DNA of 64,000 nucleotides from assembly GCA_045576335.1 (NCBI GenBank), contig JAZNGH010000022.1:8751-72750 (forward strand), given 5' to 3'. The notes beneath the pieces were generated by a model, which was not told where the DNA came from, did no database searches, and saw nothing but the letters and a program-made list of their open reading frames with translations. The translations under genes were made by a program, and so were the position numbers. This DNA is from Scatosoma sp045576335 (GTDB taxonomy: Bacteria; Bacillota; Clostridia; Christensenellales; Borkfalkiaceae). Shown here one piece after another: positions 26,788 through 36,700 of the stretch; the first letter of the stretch is position 1, and the number at the start of each line of letters is the position of its first letter.

Positions 26788-29700
26788 TTAGCGTTTTTCA
26801 ACGGCGCGCTTCGCTTCCGAAAGCATCAGCTTGATACGGTTGAGCTGGTTGACCTCGCTTGCGCCGGGGTCGTAATCAACCGCCGCGATATTCGCGTACG
26901 GATACGTTTCCTTCAACGCTTTGATAACGCCCTTCCCGACGACGTGGTTAGGCAAGCACGCGAACGGTTGAATACAGACGACGTTCGGCGTGCCGCTTGT
27001 CAACAGCTCCACCATTTCTCCCGTCAAGAACCAACCCTCGCCGTACTGATTGCCGAGCGACAAAAAGGGCTTGGTCATTTCCGCGATTTCTTCAATCGGC
27101 ACGGGCGGCGTGAAACGCTTGCTTGCCTTCAACGCCTCCACGGCGGGCTTTCTCAATTTCCCGATAGCCCAAATGCCCAACCGCGATATAATCGCCGAGG
27201 CTTTGCTCGTCGAATAATTCTCTCTTTTGTATATTTGATTATACAAGCTGTAATTGAGGAAATCCATCAAATCGGGCACGACCGCCTCCGCGCCCTCGCG
27301 CTCCAAAAGCTCGACGAGATAGTTATTTGCAAGGGGCATGTATTTGACGAGTATCTCTCCGACCACCCCGACGCGCGGCTTTTGCAGCTCCTCGTAAATG
27401 GGAAGAGCGTCGAAATCCTCCACGAGTTTTTTACATACTTCTTTATATTTGTAAATACTCTTTTTATTGACGAGCGAATCGATACAGATTGTTTTCCACT
27501 TTTCGCAAAGCGCGTTTGCCGAGCCCTTCTCCGTCTCGTACGGACGAACGCGGTATAAGCACCGCATTAAAAGGTCGCCGTACACGATACCGTGCGCCGC
27601 GTCCAAAAGCGCGGGAACGCTCAATTTGAAGCCCTCGTTTTTCTCCATACCGTTGGCGTTGAGCGAAATCACGGGGATATGCGGAAGTCCCGCCTTTTCA
27701 AGCGCGCGACGGATAAACGCCACGTAGTTGCTCGCTCTGCAACAGCCGCCCGTTTGCGTCATAATGATTGCAAGCCTGTCCGTGTCGTATCTGCCCGACA
27801 ACACCGCTTCCATAATTTGCCCTACCGTTACGATAGAGGGATAGCACGCGTCGTTGTTTACGTACTGCAAGCCCTTATCCACCGCGCTACGGTTGTCGTT
27901 GTCGAGAATTTCCACGTTATAGCCGTATTTCTTGAACACGGGTTCGAGGATATCGAAATGAATGGGGCTCATTTGCGGCGCGAGAATGGTATAGCCGTCC
28001 TTTTTCATTTTTTCCGTGTATTCCACTCTCTTATACGCGAGCGGTTTTACGTTGGCCTTTATCCCCTTTTCACGGCGCATATTCATTGCCGCTATCAAGC
28101 TTCGGATACGGATACGCACCGCGCCGAGGTTGTTCACCTCGTCGATTTTCAAAACGGTGTAAAGCTTGTCGTTCTTCTCCAAAATCTCGCTTACCTGGTC
28201 CGTCGTTACCGCGTCCAGACCGCAACCGAAGGAGTTGAGCTGGATAAGCTCCAAATCGTCGCATTTGGAAACGAATTCCGCCGCCGTGTAAAGGCGGGAA
28301 TGATATACCCACTGATCCACCACGCGAAGAGGTCTTTCGGGCTCGAAATCGACGGGCAGGCTATCCTCCGTGAGCACGTCGAAGCCGTAGGAAGCGATAA
28401 GCTCGGGAATACCGTGATTGATTTCGGGGTCGATATGGTACGGTCTGCCAGCAAGGACGATACCCCGACCGCCCTTCTTTCGCATTTCTTCCAAAACGCG
28501 CTTGCCTTCCGCGCGGATATCCGCTTTTGCTTGCAGCTGTTCTTTCCAAGCCCGTTGCACCGCTTTGCGAACCTCGTTTTTCGCAATCCCCCATTCCTCG
28601 GCGCACAGCTTCACGAGCCGTTTTTCCACCGTTTTTTCGTTAGTAAACGCAAGGAACGGACGGACGTATTTCACGCCCTTGGTATGTAAATCGTCTACGT
28701 TGTTTTTGAGATTTTCGGGATAGGAAACGACGATCGGGCAGTTAAAATGGTTTTGCGCCTTTTTCGTTTCCTGACGTTCGAAAAACACGCACGGGTGGAA
28801 AATCGTTTTTATCCCCGCATTGATGAGCCATTGCACGTGTCCGTGCGCCAGCTTTGCGGGATAACATTCCGATTCCGACGGGATAGAGTCCATGCCCAGC
28901 TCGTACAGTTTTCTGTCCGAATTGGGCGATAATACGACCTCGAAGCCAAGCTCGTCAAAAAACGTCGCCCAGAACGGGAAATTCTCGTAAATATTCAAAA
29001 CGCGGGGAATACCGATTTTTCCTCTCGGGGCTTCCTTGCCCTTGAAACGCTCCTCGTAGGCGAATATACGCTCGCGCTTATAGGCGACGAGATTTACGCC
29101 GTTTTTGGCGGTTGAACTCGTACCTGCCCCCTTCTCGCAACGGTTTCCCGTGATATGTCTACGCCCGCCCGAAAACAGGTTTACCGTCAGCATACAGTTG
29201 TTCGTACAGCCCTTGCACCGTGCCGTGTTCGTCTTGTAGGTAAGCGAAACGATATCCTCCATAGAAAGCATAGAAGTCGGTTGTCCGTTGTACGTTTCTT
29301 TGGCAATCAGAGCCGCGCCGAACGCGCCCATAATCCCCGAAATGTCGGGACAAATCACTTCCAGTCCCGCAATCTTTTCCAGTGCGCGGAGAACGGCGTG
29401 GTTATAGAACGTGCCGCCCTGCACGACGATATGTTTGCCTAATTGATTAGGATTTGTCAGCTTAATGACCTTATACAGCGCATTTTTGATGACCGAATAC
29501 GCCAAGCCCGCCGAGATATCTGAAACGCTCGCGCCTTCCTTTTGCGCCTGCTTGACGTTGGAATTCATAAACACGGTACAGCGCGTGCCGAGGTCAACGG
29601 GATTTTGCGCGAACAACGCTTTGCCCGCAAACTCCGCCGCCGTGAGCGAGAGCGAGTTTGCAAAATTTTCAATAAACGAGCCGCAACCCGACGAGCAAGC

Positions 29701-31023
29701 CTCGTTGAGCGTCACCGAGTCCACGAAGCCGTCTTTGAGCTTGATACATTTCATATCCTGCCCGCCGATATCGAGCACGCAATCGACCTTTCCATCAAAG
29801 AACGCCGCCGCTTTGCTGTGCGCGACCGTTTCCACTTCGCCCTCGTCCAAGCAAAACGCCGCTTTTAAGAGTGCTTCTCCGTAGCCCGTCGAGCAGGAAC
29901 GCATGATTTTTGCCGTTTTCGGGAGCATTTCCTGCATTTCCTTGATCGCGTTGATTGCCGTCTGTACGGGATTGCCTTGATTGTTTTTATAATAGGAAAA
30001 CAGTAGCTCGCCCTTCTCGCCGATAAGCGCGAGCTTCGTCGTTGTCGAACCCGCGTCTATACCCAAAAAGCATTCGCCCTCGTAGTCCGAAATTCTGCCC
30101 TTGGGCAATGTTGCTCGCTCGTGTCGGATACGGAAAGCCTCGTATTCCTCTTTGCTTTCAAACAGGGCGGGCAGGCGTTTGATTTCCGATTCCATTTCCA
30201 CGCCGCGCGAGAGTTTCTCTATCAACTCCTCCACAAAAAATCCTTCCGTTTCCGTAGCGGTAAGTGCCGCGCCAAGCGCCGCAAACAGATGAGAATTGTC
30301 GGGGTCTACGCTCGTTTCCTCCGTCAATTTGAGCGTACGGATAAACGCGTTTTTCAGCTCAGACGAATAATGGAGCGGTCCGCCGAGGAACGCCACCGTG
30401 CCGCGAATGGGTTTGCCGCAAGCAAGCCCCGATATCGTTTGATTGACGACGGCTTGGAAAATAGAAGCCGCAAGGTCGGCTTTCGTCGCGCCCTCGTTGA
30501 TGAGCGGTTGAATATCCGTTTTTGCGAACACACCGCAACGCGCCGCAATCGGGTAAATGGTTTTATAGTCCTTCGCCGCTTCGTTCAAGCCCTCCGCGTC
30601 CGTCTGTAAAAGTGCCGCCATTTGGTCGATAAACGAGCCCGTACCGCCCGCGCAAACGCCGTTCATACGCTCTTCCACGCCGTTGCCGAAATAGATGATT
30701 TTCGCGTCCTCGCCGCCAAGCTCAATCGCCACGTCCGTTTGCGGCGCGACGAAGCGGATGGCCGAGCAGGTCGCCACCACTTCCTGCACGAAAGGAATAT
30801 CGAGCGCTTTTCCCAGCCCGATACCGCCCGAACCCGTAATTTGCAAGTGCAAAATACACTTACCGAGCTTTTCTTTGGCGTCCTGCAACAGCTCGCAAAG
30901 CGTTTTTTGCGTATGGGAACGGTGGCGACGGTATTCGCCGTAGCGTATTTCGTCTTTTTCGTCTAACACGACGAGCTTTACCGTCGTCGAGCCGATATCT
31001 ATGCCCGCTCTGTATTCTTTCAT
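26788..31023 (-). CDS. 2-hydroxyacyl-CoA dehydratase activase fusion protein
   Basis: A 1411-residue fusion. Residues ~4-270 form one BadF/BcrA-type ASKHA ATPase ('GIDIGSTTVKLVVLDE', 'IELGGEDAKIIYFGNG', 'ARCGVFAKTDIQ'), residues ~320-590 a second ('FLGIDAGSTTTKLALI', 'LDIGGQDMKCIKLKDG', 'GTRCTVFMNSNVK'). Cys residues that hold the shared 4Fe-4S cluster are present in both. A Cys-rich 'ARCKGCTNNCMLTV' follows, then a DUF2229/HgdB-like region to the end ('GVVGEILVKYMPLANNYLVE', 'IQPFACLPNHVVGKG'). Such proteins are common in anaerobes; a true dehydratase substrate is not established. It lies 35 bp downstream of yitT with an AAGGAG site, so it is expected to be co-transcribed. Confidence 0.9.
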   Translation of the reverse strand: MKEYRAGIDIGSTTVKLVVLDEKDEIRYGEYRRHRSHTQKTLCELLQDAKEKLGKCILHLQITGSGGIGLGKALDIPFVQEVVATCSAIRFVAPQTDVAIELGGEDAKIIYFGNGVEERMNGVCAGGTGSFIDQMAALLQTDAEGLNEAAKDYKTIYPIAARCGVFAKTDIQPLINEGATKADLAASIFQAVVNQTISGLACGKPIRGTVAFLGGPLHYSSELKNAFIRTLKLTEETSVDPDNSHLFAALGAALTATETEGFFVEELIEKLSRGVEMESEIKRLPALFESKEEYEAFRIRHERATLPKGRISDYEGECFLGIDAGSTTTKLALIGEKGELLFSYYKNNQGNPVQTAINAIKEMQEMLPKTAKIMRSCSTGYGEALLKAAFCLDEGEVETVAHSKAAAFFDGKVDCVLDIGGQDMKCIKLKDGFVDSVTLNEACSSGCGSFIENFANSLSLTAAEFAGKALFAQNPVDLGTRCTVFMNSNVKQAQKEGASVSDISAGLAYSVIKNALYKVIKLTNPNQLGKHIVVQGGTFYNHAVLRALEKIAGLEVICPDISGIMGAFGAALIAKETYNGQPTSMLSMEDIVSLTYKTNTARCKGCTNNCMLTVNLFSGGRRHITGNRCEKGAGTSSTAKNGVNLVAYKRERIFAYEERFKGKEAPRGKIGIPRVLNIYENFPFWATFFDELGFEVVLSPNSDRKLYELGMDSIPSESECYPAKLAHGHVQWLINAGIKTIFHPCVFFERQETKKAQNHFNCPIVVSYPENLKNNVDDLHTKGVKYVRPFLAFTNEKTVEKRLVKLCAEEWGIAKNEVRKAVQRAWKEQLQAKADIRAEGKRVLEEMRKKGGRGIVLAGRPYHIDPEINHGIPELIASYGFDVLTEDSLPVDFEPERPLRVVDQWVYHSRLYTAAEFVSKCDDLELIQLNSFGCGLDAVTTDQVSEILEKNDKLYTVLKIDEVNNLGAVRIRIRSLIAAMNMRREKGIKANVKPLAYKRVEYTEKMKKDGYTILAPQMSPIHFDILEPVFKKYGYNVEILDNDNRSAVDKGLQYVNNDACYPSIVTVGQIMEAVLSGRYDTDRLAIIMTQTGGCCRASNYVAFIRRALEKAGLPHIPVISLNANGMEKNEGFKLSVPALLDAAHGIVYGDLLMRCLYRVRPYETEKGSANALCEKWKTICIDSLVNKKSIYKYKEVCKKLVEDFDALPIYEELQKPRVGVVGEILVKYMPLANNYLVELLEREGAEAVVPDLMDFLNYSLYNQIYKRENYSTSKASAIISRLGIWAIGKLRKPAVEALKASKRFTPPVPIEEIAEMTKPFLSLGNQYGEGWFLTGEMVELLTSGTPNVVCIQPFACLPNHVVGKGVIKALKETYPYANIAAVDYDPGASEVNQLNRIKLMLSEAKRAVEKR

Positions 31024-31058
31024 CCTTCGTTACTCCTTTCTTTTGAGTGTCGTTACCG

Positions 31059-31943
31059 TCAATTTTTGAAGCGACCGAATACCTCGTTGACTTTTGCAAA
31101 GCTTGCAAAGGTATTCGGATAGCGTTTAATAATTTTCATCATCTCGCCTACTTGCTTTTTGCGGATAATGCAGACCACCATATGTTTTTCCGTATGCGAG
31201 TACATGCCCTGCACGCGTATCTCCGTTACGCCGTGTTTGAGCTTTTCAATAAGCTCCGTCGAAAGCTCCTCGGGGTTTTCTGTGACAATTTCGAATTTAT
31301 AGCCGTTTTTAATGCCCGATAACGCGTAATCCACGACGACGTTCGCGATAAAGAGGTTCAAAAGCGTACAAATTACGGGTGTAATTTTCATTCCGTACAC
31401 GAAAAATGCGATAGCGACTACGCTCGCGTCCATCAAGAACGATACGTAGGCAATGTTCGTTTCGGGCTTTGCCTTTTTAATAAGCGCGGAAATGGCGTAC
31501 GTGCCCCCGCTTGCGCCGAAACGGCGGAGCATAAGCGAAAAGCCTATACCCGAAATAACACCCGTCGCTATGCACGCAAAAACGATTTCAAAGTCCTCGC
31601 CGTTGTTTTTTAAGCAATACGCTTGCCAGCCTAACGCTTCAAACAGCTCGGTGGATAACGATTGCACGAGCATATAGATAATCAGGATAACACCTAATTT
31701 TTTATTGACGAAAATGCTGACCAAAATAAAGATAGGGATATTAAAAGCCAGCATCAACAGCGCCCAACTAACGTTATAGTCAAGCAAATAATAGGTTATC
31801 GTTGCCAAGCCGCCAACCCCACCAGGGGCGAAGCCGTTGCTGTTTTGAAAGAAATAATAGGCAAAACCAACGACAAACCCCGCTAATATTGCCAACAAAA
31901 TATCCAACGACCAGTCTTTTATTTTTAAGGAATTTTTAAGCAT
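31059..31943 (-). CDS. YitT family membrane protein (DUF161/DUF2179)
   Basis: A 294-residue protein. I choose the ATG at 31943 because AGAGGAG lies about five bases upstream; a longer frame would begin inside the tRNA terminator. Five to six transmembrane helices in the first 200 residues ('LDILLAILAGFVVGFAYYFF', 'APGGVGGLATITYYLL', 'RRFGASGGTYAISALI') match YitT, and the C-terminal ~80 residues ('YKFEIVTENPEELSTELIEK') are the DUF2179 soluble domain. The YitT family is widespread and poorly understood, possibly a transporter. It is the first gene of an operon with the dehydratase activase. Confidence 0.92.
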   Translation of the reverse strand: MLKNSLKIKDWSLDILLAILAGFVVGFAYYFFQNSNGFAPGGVGGLATITYYLLDYNVSWALLMLAFNIPIFILVSIFVNKKLGVILIIYMLVQSLSTELFEALGWQAYCLKNNGEDFEIVFACIATGVISGIGFSLMLRRFGASGGTYAISALIKKAKPETNIAYVSFLMDASVVAIAFFVYGMKITPVICTLLNLFIANVVVDYALSGIKNGYKFEIVTENPEELSTELIEKLKHGVTEIRVQGMYSHTEKHMVVCIIRKKQVGEMMKIIKRYPNTFASFAKVNEVFGRFKN

Positions 31944-31973
31944 AACTACTCCTCTTGGATACGTACTGATGAT

Positions 31974-32002
31974 ATTATACTGCATTTTTTCAAAAAATGC
32001 AA
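31974..32002 (-). promoter_or_regulatory. Promoter of yitT operon with perfect inverted-repeat spacer
   Basis: TTGCAT (31997-32002), 17-bp spacer, TATAAT (31974-31979) on the minus strand. The spacer and part of the -35 form a perfect inverted repeat TGCATTTTTT-C-AAAAAATGCA at 31981-32001, which should be an operator blocking RNA polymerase. Confidence 0.8.
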
Positions 32003-32074
32003 GAGCTTGTCCTAAACTTTCTTTTATTAAAATATATACATCCCAAAAAAGCTTGTCTAAATTTTGACAGCACG

Positions 32075-32107
32075 AAAAACACCACCCTCTCACAGGGTGG
32101 TGTTTTT
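32075..32107 (-). terminator. Intrinsic terminator of tRNA-Gln
   Basis: CACCACCCT/AGGGTGGTG stem (32080-32088 with 32094-32102) extended by A-T pairs on both sides, giving U-runs in both directions. It ends the minus-strand tRNA transcript and insulates the yitT promoter. Confidence 0.85.
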
Positions 32108-32125
32108 GTGGCTGCCCATTTAAGC

Positions 32126-32161
32126 AGTTATCCGAACACGCTTTTACGTGTTCGGATAGCT
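32126..32161 (-). other. Hairpin between tRNA-Gln and its terminator
   Basis: TATCCGAACACG (32129-32140) pairs perfectly with CGTGTTCGGATA (32147-32158), extendable by three more pairs. It has no U-run, lies in the 3' trailer of the tRNA transcript, and may be a processing element or part of a small RNA. Confidence 0.55.
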
Positions 32162-32168
32162 CATAGAT

Positions 32169-32243
32169 TGGCTGGGGCGAAGTGATTCGAACACCCGAAT
32201 GACGGAGTCAGAGTCCGTTGCCTTACCGCTTGGCGACGCCCCA
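32169..32243 (-). tRNA. tRNA-Gln (anticodon CTG)
   Basis: A complete cloverleaf on the minus strand: acceptor TGGGGCG/CGCCCCA, D-arm GCCAAGCGGTAAGGC, anticodon stem ACGGA/TCCGT with loop CTCTGAC giving anticodon CTG, T-loop TTCGAAT, discriminator G and an encoded CCA. The T-stem contains two G-U pairs. It reads CAG codons. A promoter lies about 45 bases upstream. Confidence 0.95.
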
Positions 32244-32288
32244 ATTTATTTGTGAAAAGTACATAAAAACTTTCCGTTTACTTGCGTT

Positions 32289-32317
32289 ATTTTATCAAAC
32301 TTTTTTCGTTTTGGCAA
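32289..32317 (-). promoter_or_regulatory. Promoter of tRNA-Gln
   Basis: TTGCCA (32312-32317), 17-bp spacer, TAAAAT (32289-32294) on the minus strand, about 45 bases before the mature tRNA 5' end. Confidence 0.7.
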
Positions 32318-32402
32318 GCGTTTTCACATACTTTTATAAACTTTTTTCAATTTTCCCAAAAAAAAGTTCTTCCGTCTCTTTTTTCGACTTCAACGCCTAT
32401 GT

Positions 32403-32428
32403 TATACTATAAAGAAAAAAGGAGATTT
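32403..32428 (+). promoter_or_regulatory. -10 box and ribosome site of PRC-barrel gene
   Basis: TATACT at 32403-32408 and AAAAAGGAG ending near 32424, followed by the ATG at 32431. The -35 is weak (T-rich). Confidence 0.5.
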
Positions 32429-32430
32429 TT

Positions 32431-33018
32431 ATGCTACTTTCTCAAATCGTCGGCAAAATCATATACGTAAACGGCGAGGCGCGCGGCGTTTGTCTGGGCG
32501 TGGGCGTTTCCTTAAAAAACAAAACGCTCAAATACCTCTTATGCTCCGTGTTTTCTCCCGATAAAACGCAAAGCAAACAAGCAGATTTCGCCGTCAACGC
32601 TTCTTGTGTGGAAGCCTTTACCGAAAACGCCGTAAAGCTTTCGCATTTGCGCCCCGTCGTTCCCAAAGCTTGTGTAAAATTCTTCGTCGGTATTCCCGTT
32701 TTTTCCGCAAACGGCGCGTATGCGGGAAAGCTACGCGATATAGAATTTCACGGTTTCACCGCCAGTAGGCTATACACCGACAAAGACGCGTCCTACTCGC
32801 TTGCTTCCGTCGTCGCCGTTTCCGATGCCGTGATTTTGCGTAAAAATCCACCTTTTCCGCTCGGTCAACGCATACCTGCCCCCATTCTTTCACAATTTTC
32901 CGACAAAAGCGAGGGTATCGTCACCAAAGCCGTTTTGCGCCGAGCCATAGAACAAAAGTCCTTAATTAAACTGACTCTATCCCTCGACCCGTTTTCATAC
33001 GGCGTATTTGGCAGATAG
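32431..33018 (+). CDS. PRC-barrel domain protein
   Basis: A 195-residue cytoplasmic protein with a strong AAGGAG site. Two PRC-barrel-like halves can be seen: residues 1-45 ('SQIVGKIIYVNGEARGVCLG') and about 88-135 ('IPVFSANGAYAGKLRDIEF', 'SLASVVAVSDAVILRKN'). PRC-barrel proteins such as YlmC/YmxH bind RNA or metals in Firmicutes; the precise role here is unknown. The last 24 bases overlap the 3' end of the convergent membrane-protein gene. One copy of the recurrent GGCAGGTATGCGTT motif lies inside it (32863-32883, minus orientation), encoding 'GQRIPAP'. Confidence 0.75.
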   Translation: MLLSQIVGKIIYVNGEARGVCLGVGVSLKNKTLKYLLCSVFSPDKTQSKQADFAVNASCVEAFTENAVKLSHLRPVVPKACVKFFVGIPVFSANGAYAGKLRDIEFHGFTASRLYTDKDASYSLASVVAVSDAVILRKNPPFPLGQRIPAPILSQFSDKSEGIVTKAVLRRAIEQKSLIKLTLSLDPFSYGVFGR

Positions 33019-33636
33019 CTTTAATATCCTTGCAAACGCCTCATTGACCACGCGGGCGTCCTCCGCGGTAAAATCCGATTTTTGCAAATACAACGCAATC
33101 ATTTTGGACAGCTCGTCCGTTTCCAGTCGCTCGGCGGGGGAAAGCGGGGCTTCCTTTACCCTTGCAAGCAACGTGCGTGCGTGTGAAAAGCATACGCCCT
33201 CCTGCAAAACGGGCGAGGAAAACGCGGGGCGTTCGTCCACCTGCAAAACGGTGTTCAGCCTTGCCCGAACAAAGGAATTATCCCTATCGGGCAGCGCGAA
33301 TTGCAATTTTCTTTCCGCTTTTGCCCGTTCCTTTTTGCGTTTGGCTATCCTTGCCCGTATTTTCAAGGCAACGAACAAAAACAGGTAAACCCCGCCTATA
33401 AAAACCGCCAGCAACGAGAAAAAAACAGGCGTTTCCGACCAAGGAAGTCCTAAAAAAGTCACGAGCAACACACCCCCTCCGACCGTGAGCGCGGCAAAAG
33501 CCAAAAACACGCTTGGCGCGCGCAAAAAAAAGGCGAGCGTTGCCGCAACGAGCAAAATTGCAAGCGCGCATACAAACGCAATCGTCAACGCTTCGTTGCC
33601 GTAAAAAAGCGTTTCCGTTCCCCATTCAAACCACAT
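32995..33636 (-). CDS. Hypothetical membrane protein
   Basis: A 213-residue protein with three or so N-terminal transmembrane helices ('IAFVCALAILLVAATLAFFL', 'LAFAALTVGGGVLLVTFLGL', 'FSLLAVFIGGVYLFLFVAL'), a basic linker 'RIAKRKKERAKAERK' and a soluble helical C-terminal half ending 'FARILKLSAKYAV'. I do not recognise the family. It follows addA on the same strand. Its GGGAGG ribosome site is buried in the hairpin at 33639-33688, so expression is probably controlled by that structure. Its 3' end overlaps a convergent gene by 24 bases. Function unknown. Confidence 0.65.
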   Translation of the reverse strand: MWFEWGTETLFYGNEALTIAFVCALAILLVAATLAFFLRAPSVFLAFAALTVGGGVLLVTFLGLPWSETPVFFSLLAVFIGGVYLFLFVALKIRARIAKRKKERAKAERKLQFALPDRDNSFVRARLNTVLQVDERPAFSSPVLQEGVCFSHARTLLARVKEAPLSPAERLETDELSKMIALYLQKSDFTAEDARVVNEAFARILKLSAKYAV

Positions 33637-33638
33637 AA

Positions 33639-33688
33639 AAACCTCCCGTCAGGCAATTCGTAGCGATTATGCCCCAAACGGGAGGTTT
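33639..33688 (-). promoter_or_regulatory. Hairpin masking a ribosome site / addA terminator
   Basis: AAACCTCCCGT pairs with ACGGGAGGTTT over an 11-bp perfect stem with a 28-base loop that has an inner GGCA/TGCC pairing. On the minus strand the 3' arm carries GGGAGG, the ribosome site for the gene starting at 33636, and is followed by U5 directly before that ATG. It may terminate addBA transcription or sequester the ribosome site. Confidence 0.65.
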
Positions 33689-33727
33689 CTTTTTTTATTC
33701 TTTCGTCGAAAAAGCACGAATTTTGCG

Positions 33728-36700
33728 TTAATACAGGTCTACTTGGAAGCCGTGATAAATATTTACTATCGTGCAACGGATTTTTTCAATCGGCAAGCCC
33801 AAAATTTTCGCGGTCGCCAAGCGATAAAGATTGAGCTGCGGTTGATAATGCTGCCGCAAATACGCCTCGTCCATCACCGAATATTTATAATCGATAATCC
33901 ACGCGCCGTCCTCGTGCACGGCAAGCAAATCGATTGCGCCCTGAAAGAGCATTTCTTCGCCGTCATCGCGCTTTTGCAAGCTTTCTTCCGCGCCCTCGCG
34001 CGCCGCGTAAGTGTCCTTGACGGGCAGGGAAACGAGGAACTGCCGTTCCTTGTACAAGCGCATACCCGCCAGCTTATAAAACACGGGGTTGGATAAAATG
34101 GCAATCGCTTGTTCCTTGGAAACGAGGTCTACGCCCTCCCGTAAAGCAAGCTCCACCACCCTTTCAAGCTCGTCCTTGCAAACGGGCAAGCCTTGCTCGT
34201 TAAAGAGCGACGAGAAATCGAATTTTTCCAAAAAGGCGTGATAGGCAAGCCCTGCTTCCACGCTCGTTTTGCCGCCGCCAAACTGTTTTTCCGCTTCTAT
34301 TTCTGCTTCGTTTTCGGTTATTTCGTTATTCAAAACGAGCGTTGCTTGCGGCAAGCGCATAAGCTGTGTAGCCGAGCTTTTGACGGGCAGATTTTCATAG
34401 CCCGTATACGGATATTTCCATAAAAAAGCGTCGATAATCGCCCGCGCAAGCGTTTCGTCAGGATGAAAGGCAAGCGCGACACGCTCCTGCTTGGGGATAT
34501 CGAAAAATTCGTCTTTGACGATATATTCCTGCCAAACGGAAAAATCGGTGAAATCCGCAAACGAACGGGCGTAACGCACGTCGGGGAATACGCTGGGCTT
34601 TTTGAACAAAAGATGCACGGCGTATTTGGCGCGCGTGAGCGCGACGTAGTATAAATTCAACTCGTCCGCGATAGAGCCTTCTGCCTGACGGTATTCGCAA
34701 AGCCGACGGAGCAGCGTCGCGCGTTTGGTCATATTTTCCTCGTCAAAGGCGCGGGGTGCAAGCCCGTATTTTTCTTCGAGCAATACCTCGTCGTGGTCTG
34801 CACCGCGGAACAGTCCGCTTAAATTGTCCAAAATCACGACGGGGTATTCCAAGCCCTTCGAGGAGTGCATCGTCAATACCTTCACGGAATCCTCGCCGCC
34901 GTTTTCGCTGTATTCGATTTTATAATCCAAATCGCGCAAGCGTTCCAAGAACATATGCACGCAAAGCGGCTCGGGTGCGTACGCTTCCTCGATAAAGCGG
35001 TGGATACGCTTGACCGCCGCCGCGCCGTTGGGGCGCGCGAGCAGTCGGGATTCCATACGCGTTTCGGCGATTATCTTCGTGAGCAATTCCCCTGCGTCCA
35101 TTACGGAGGAAAGCGAGCGCAATTTCTCAAAATACGCATAAAACGTGCGAAGCTTATGCGAAAGCAGGTCTTGCTTTTCCGCAGCGTAGCGCGCGCAAGC
35201 GTTGCGGAACAGCTTTTCCTCTCTGTACGCAAGCCGTATCTCCGTCAAATCGTCTGCCGTCAAATTTCCCATAGCCGACAGCAACGCGCTGCAAAGGGGC
35301 ACGTCCTGTGCCGCATTATCCAGCAGCGACAAAATATCCATCAGCGTTTTGATTTCCGAAAAATCACAAATGTTCACCGCCGCTGCCGCCGTAACGGGTA
35401 CGCCCTCGGCAGATAACGCCTCTACCGTCGCGGCGATTTGCCCTTGCTTCTTTCGGGAAAGAATGGCGATATCCTGATAGCGAACGCTCTTGTATTCGCC
35501 CGTGTCCGCGTCGTACCACTTTTTCTTGCGCTCCTCGTCGATAATGCGGCGAATGGTCTTTGCCGCAAGACTTTCTTCGCGCTTTTTTGAGCGCGCGCTC
35601 TCTTTAACGGAGTACACACCGCGTTCTTCCGCTTCGCCCTTTTCCTCTTCGCCCAAGAAATGAATTTCCGCGCGACCGTCGTTCAACGCATACCTGCCCC
35701 CTCTCTCCATATACGAATCGCGGGCGTAATCGACCTCGCACGTCGTCGGAGTCATCGCGAGCGAAAATTGCGCATTCACAAGGTCGAGCACTTTATCCGA
35801 GCTGCGGAAATTGCGCTTCATCATCAAGCTTTTCCCCTCGCCCTCGGCAAAACGGCGTTGCTTTTCCACGAAAAAGCGGGATTTACTGCCGCGGAAGCCG
35901 TAGATGGACTGCTTTACGTCGCCGACGAGGAAAAGATTTTCCCCGCCGATACGGGACACGATTTCCTCCTGCACGGGGTTTACGTCCTGATACTCGTCCA
36001 CGAATACGTAACGGTATTTTTCGCGCGTTTCGGAAGCGATTTCCTCGCTTGATAAAAGCGCAAGGGCTTTGTGCTCTAAATCGTTGTAATCGAGCGCGCC
36101 GCGTTCCTTTTTGAGGGTTTCGTATTTCTCGTCGAAGCGGAGCAGGTACTCGGCAAGTGCCGCCGCCACCTCGCCCGATTGCAAAAACGCGGTCAGTTCC
36201 TCTTCCCTGCCGCCCGTTTCCGCAAGTTCGTCGTCGTAAATTTTAACGACCTTTGCCTTAATTGCGGCAAGGCGTTCTATGTGCGCTTTTTTGTCTTCGC
36301 CGTCCTTTTTGCTCGTACGTTTGCTCGTAAAAACGGGCTTTTGCAAGCCGCAAGCGGCAAAATAATCCGCGCTCGTTTGGATTGCGCTTAAAGCGGCTTT
36401 CAGCTCCGAGCAAAGCGCGAGTTGCGGCTCGGCGTTGATTTCCTCAAAAAACGCCGCTTCCTCCTCCACGAACGACGAATAATACGCCGCCTTGTTTTTC
36501 AAGATTTGATGTAAATCGGCACAAACGGCGTCAAACGTCGCTTCCGTATAATTTTGCGAAGACGCAAGATACGCCTTATAATCGGCGCGGTTGCGAAGCT
36601 CTTTATACGAGGAAAGTATGATACGCCGAAGGGCGTTATCGCTCTTTTTGCGCCAGTAAACGGACAGCAATTTCTTGAAATTGTCGTTCTTTTCCTCGTA

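Noticed and set aside
31944..32093. N-terminal extension of yitT
   Set aside because: It would begin inside the tRNA terminator and cross the yitT promoter.
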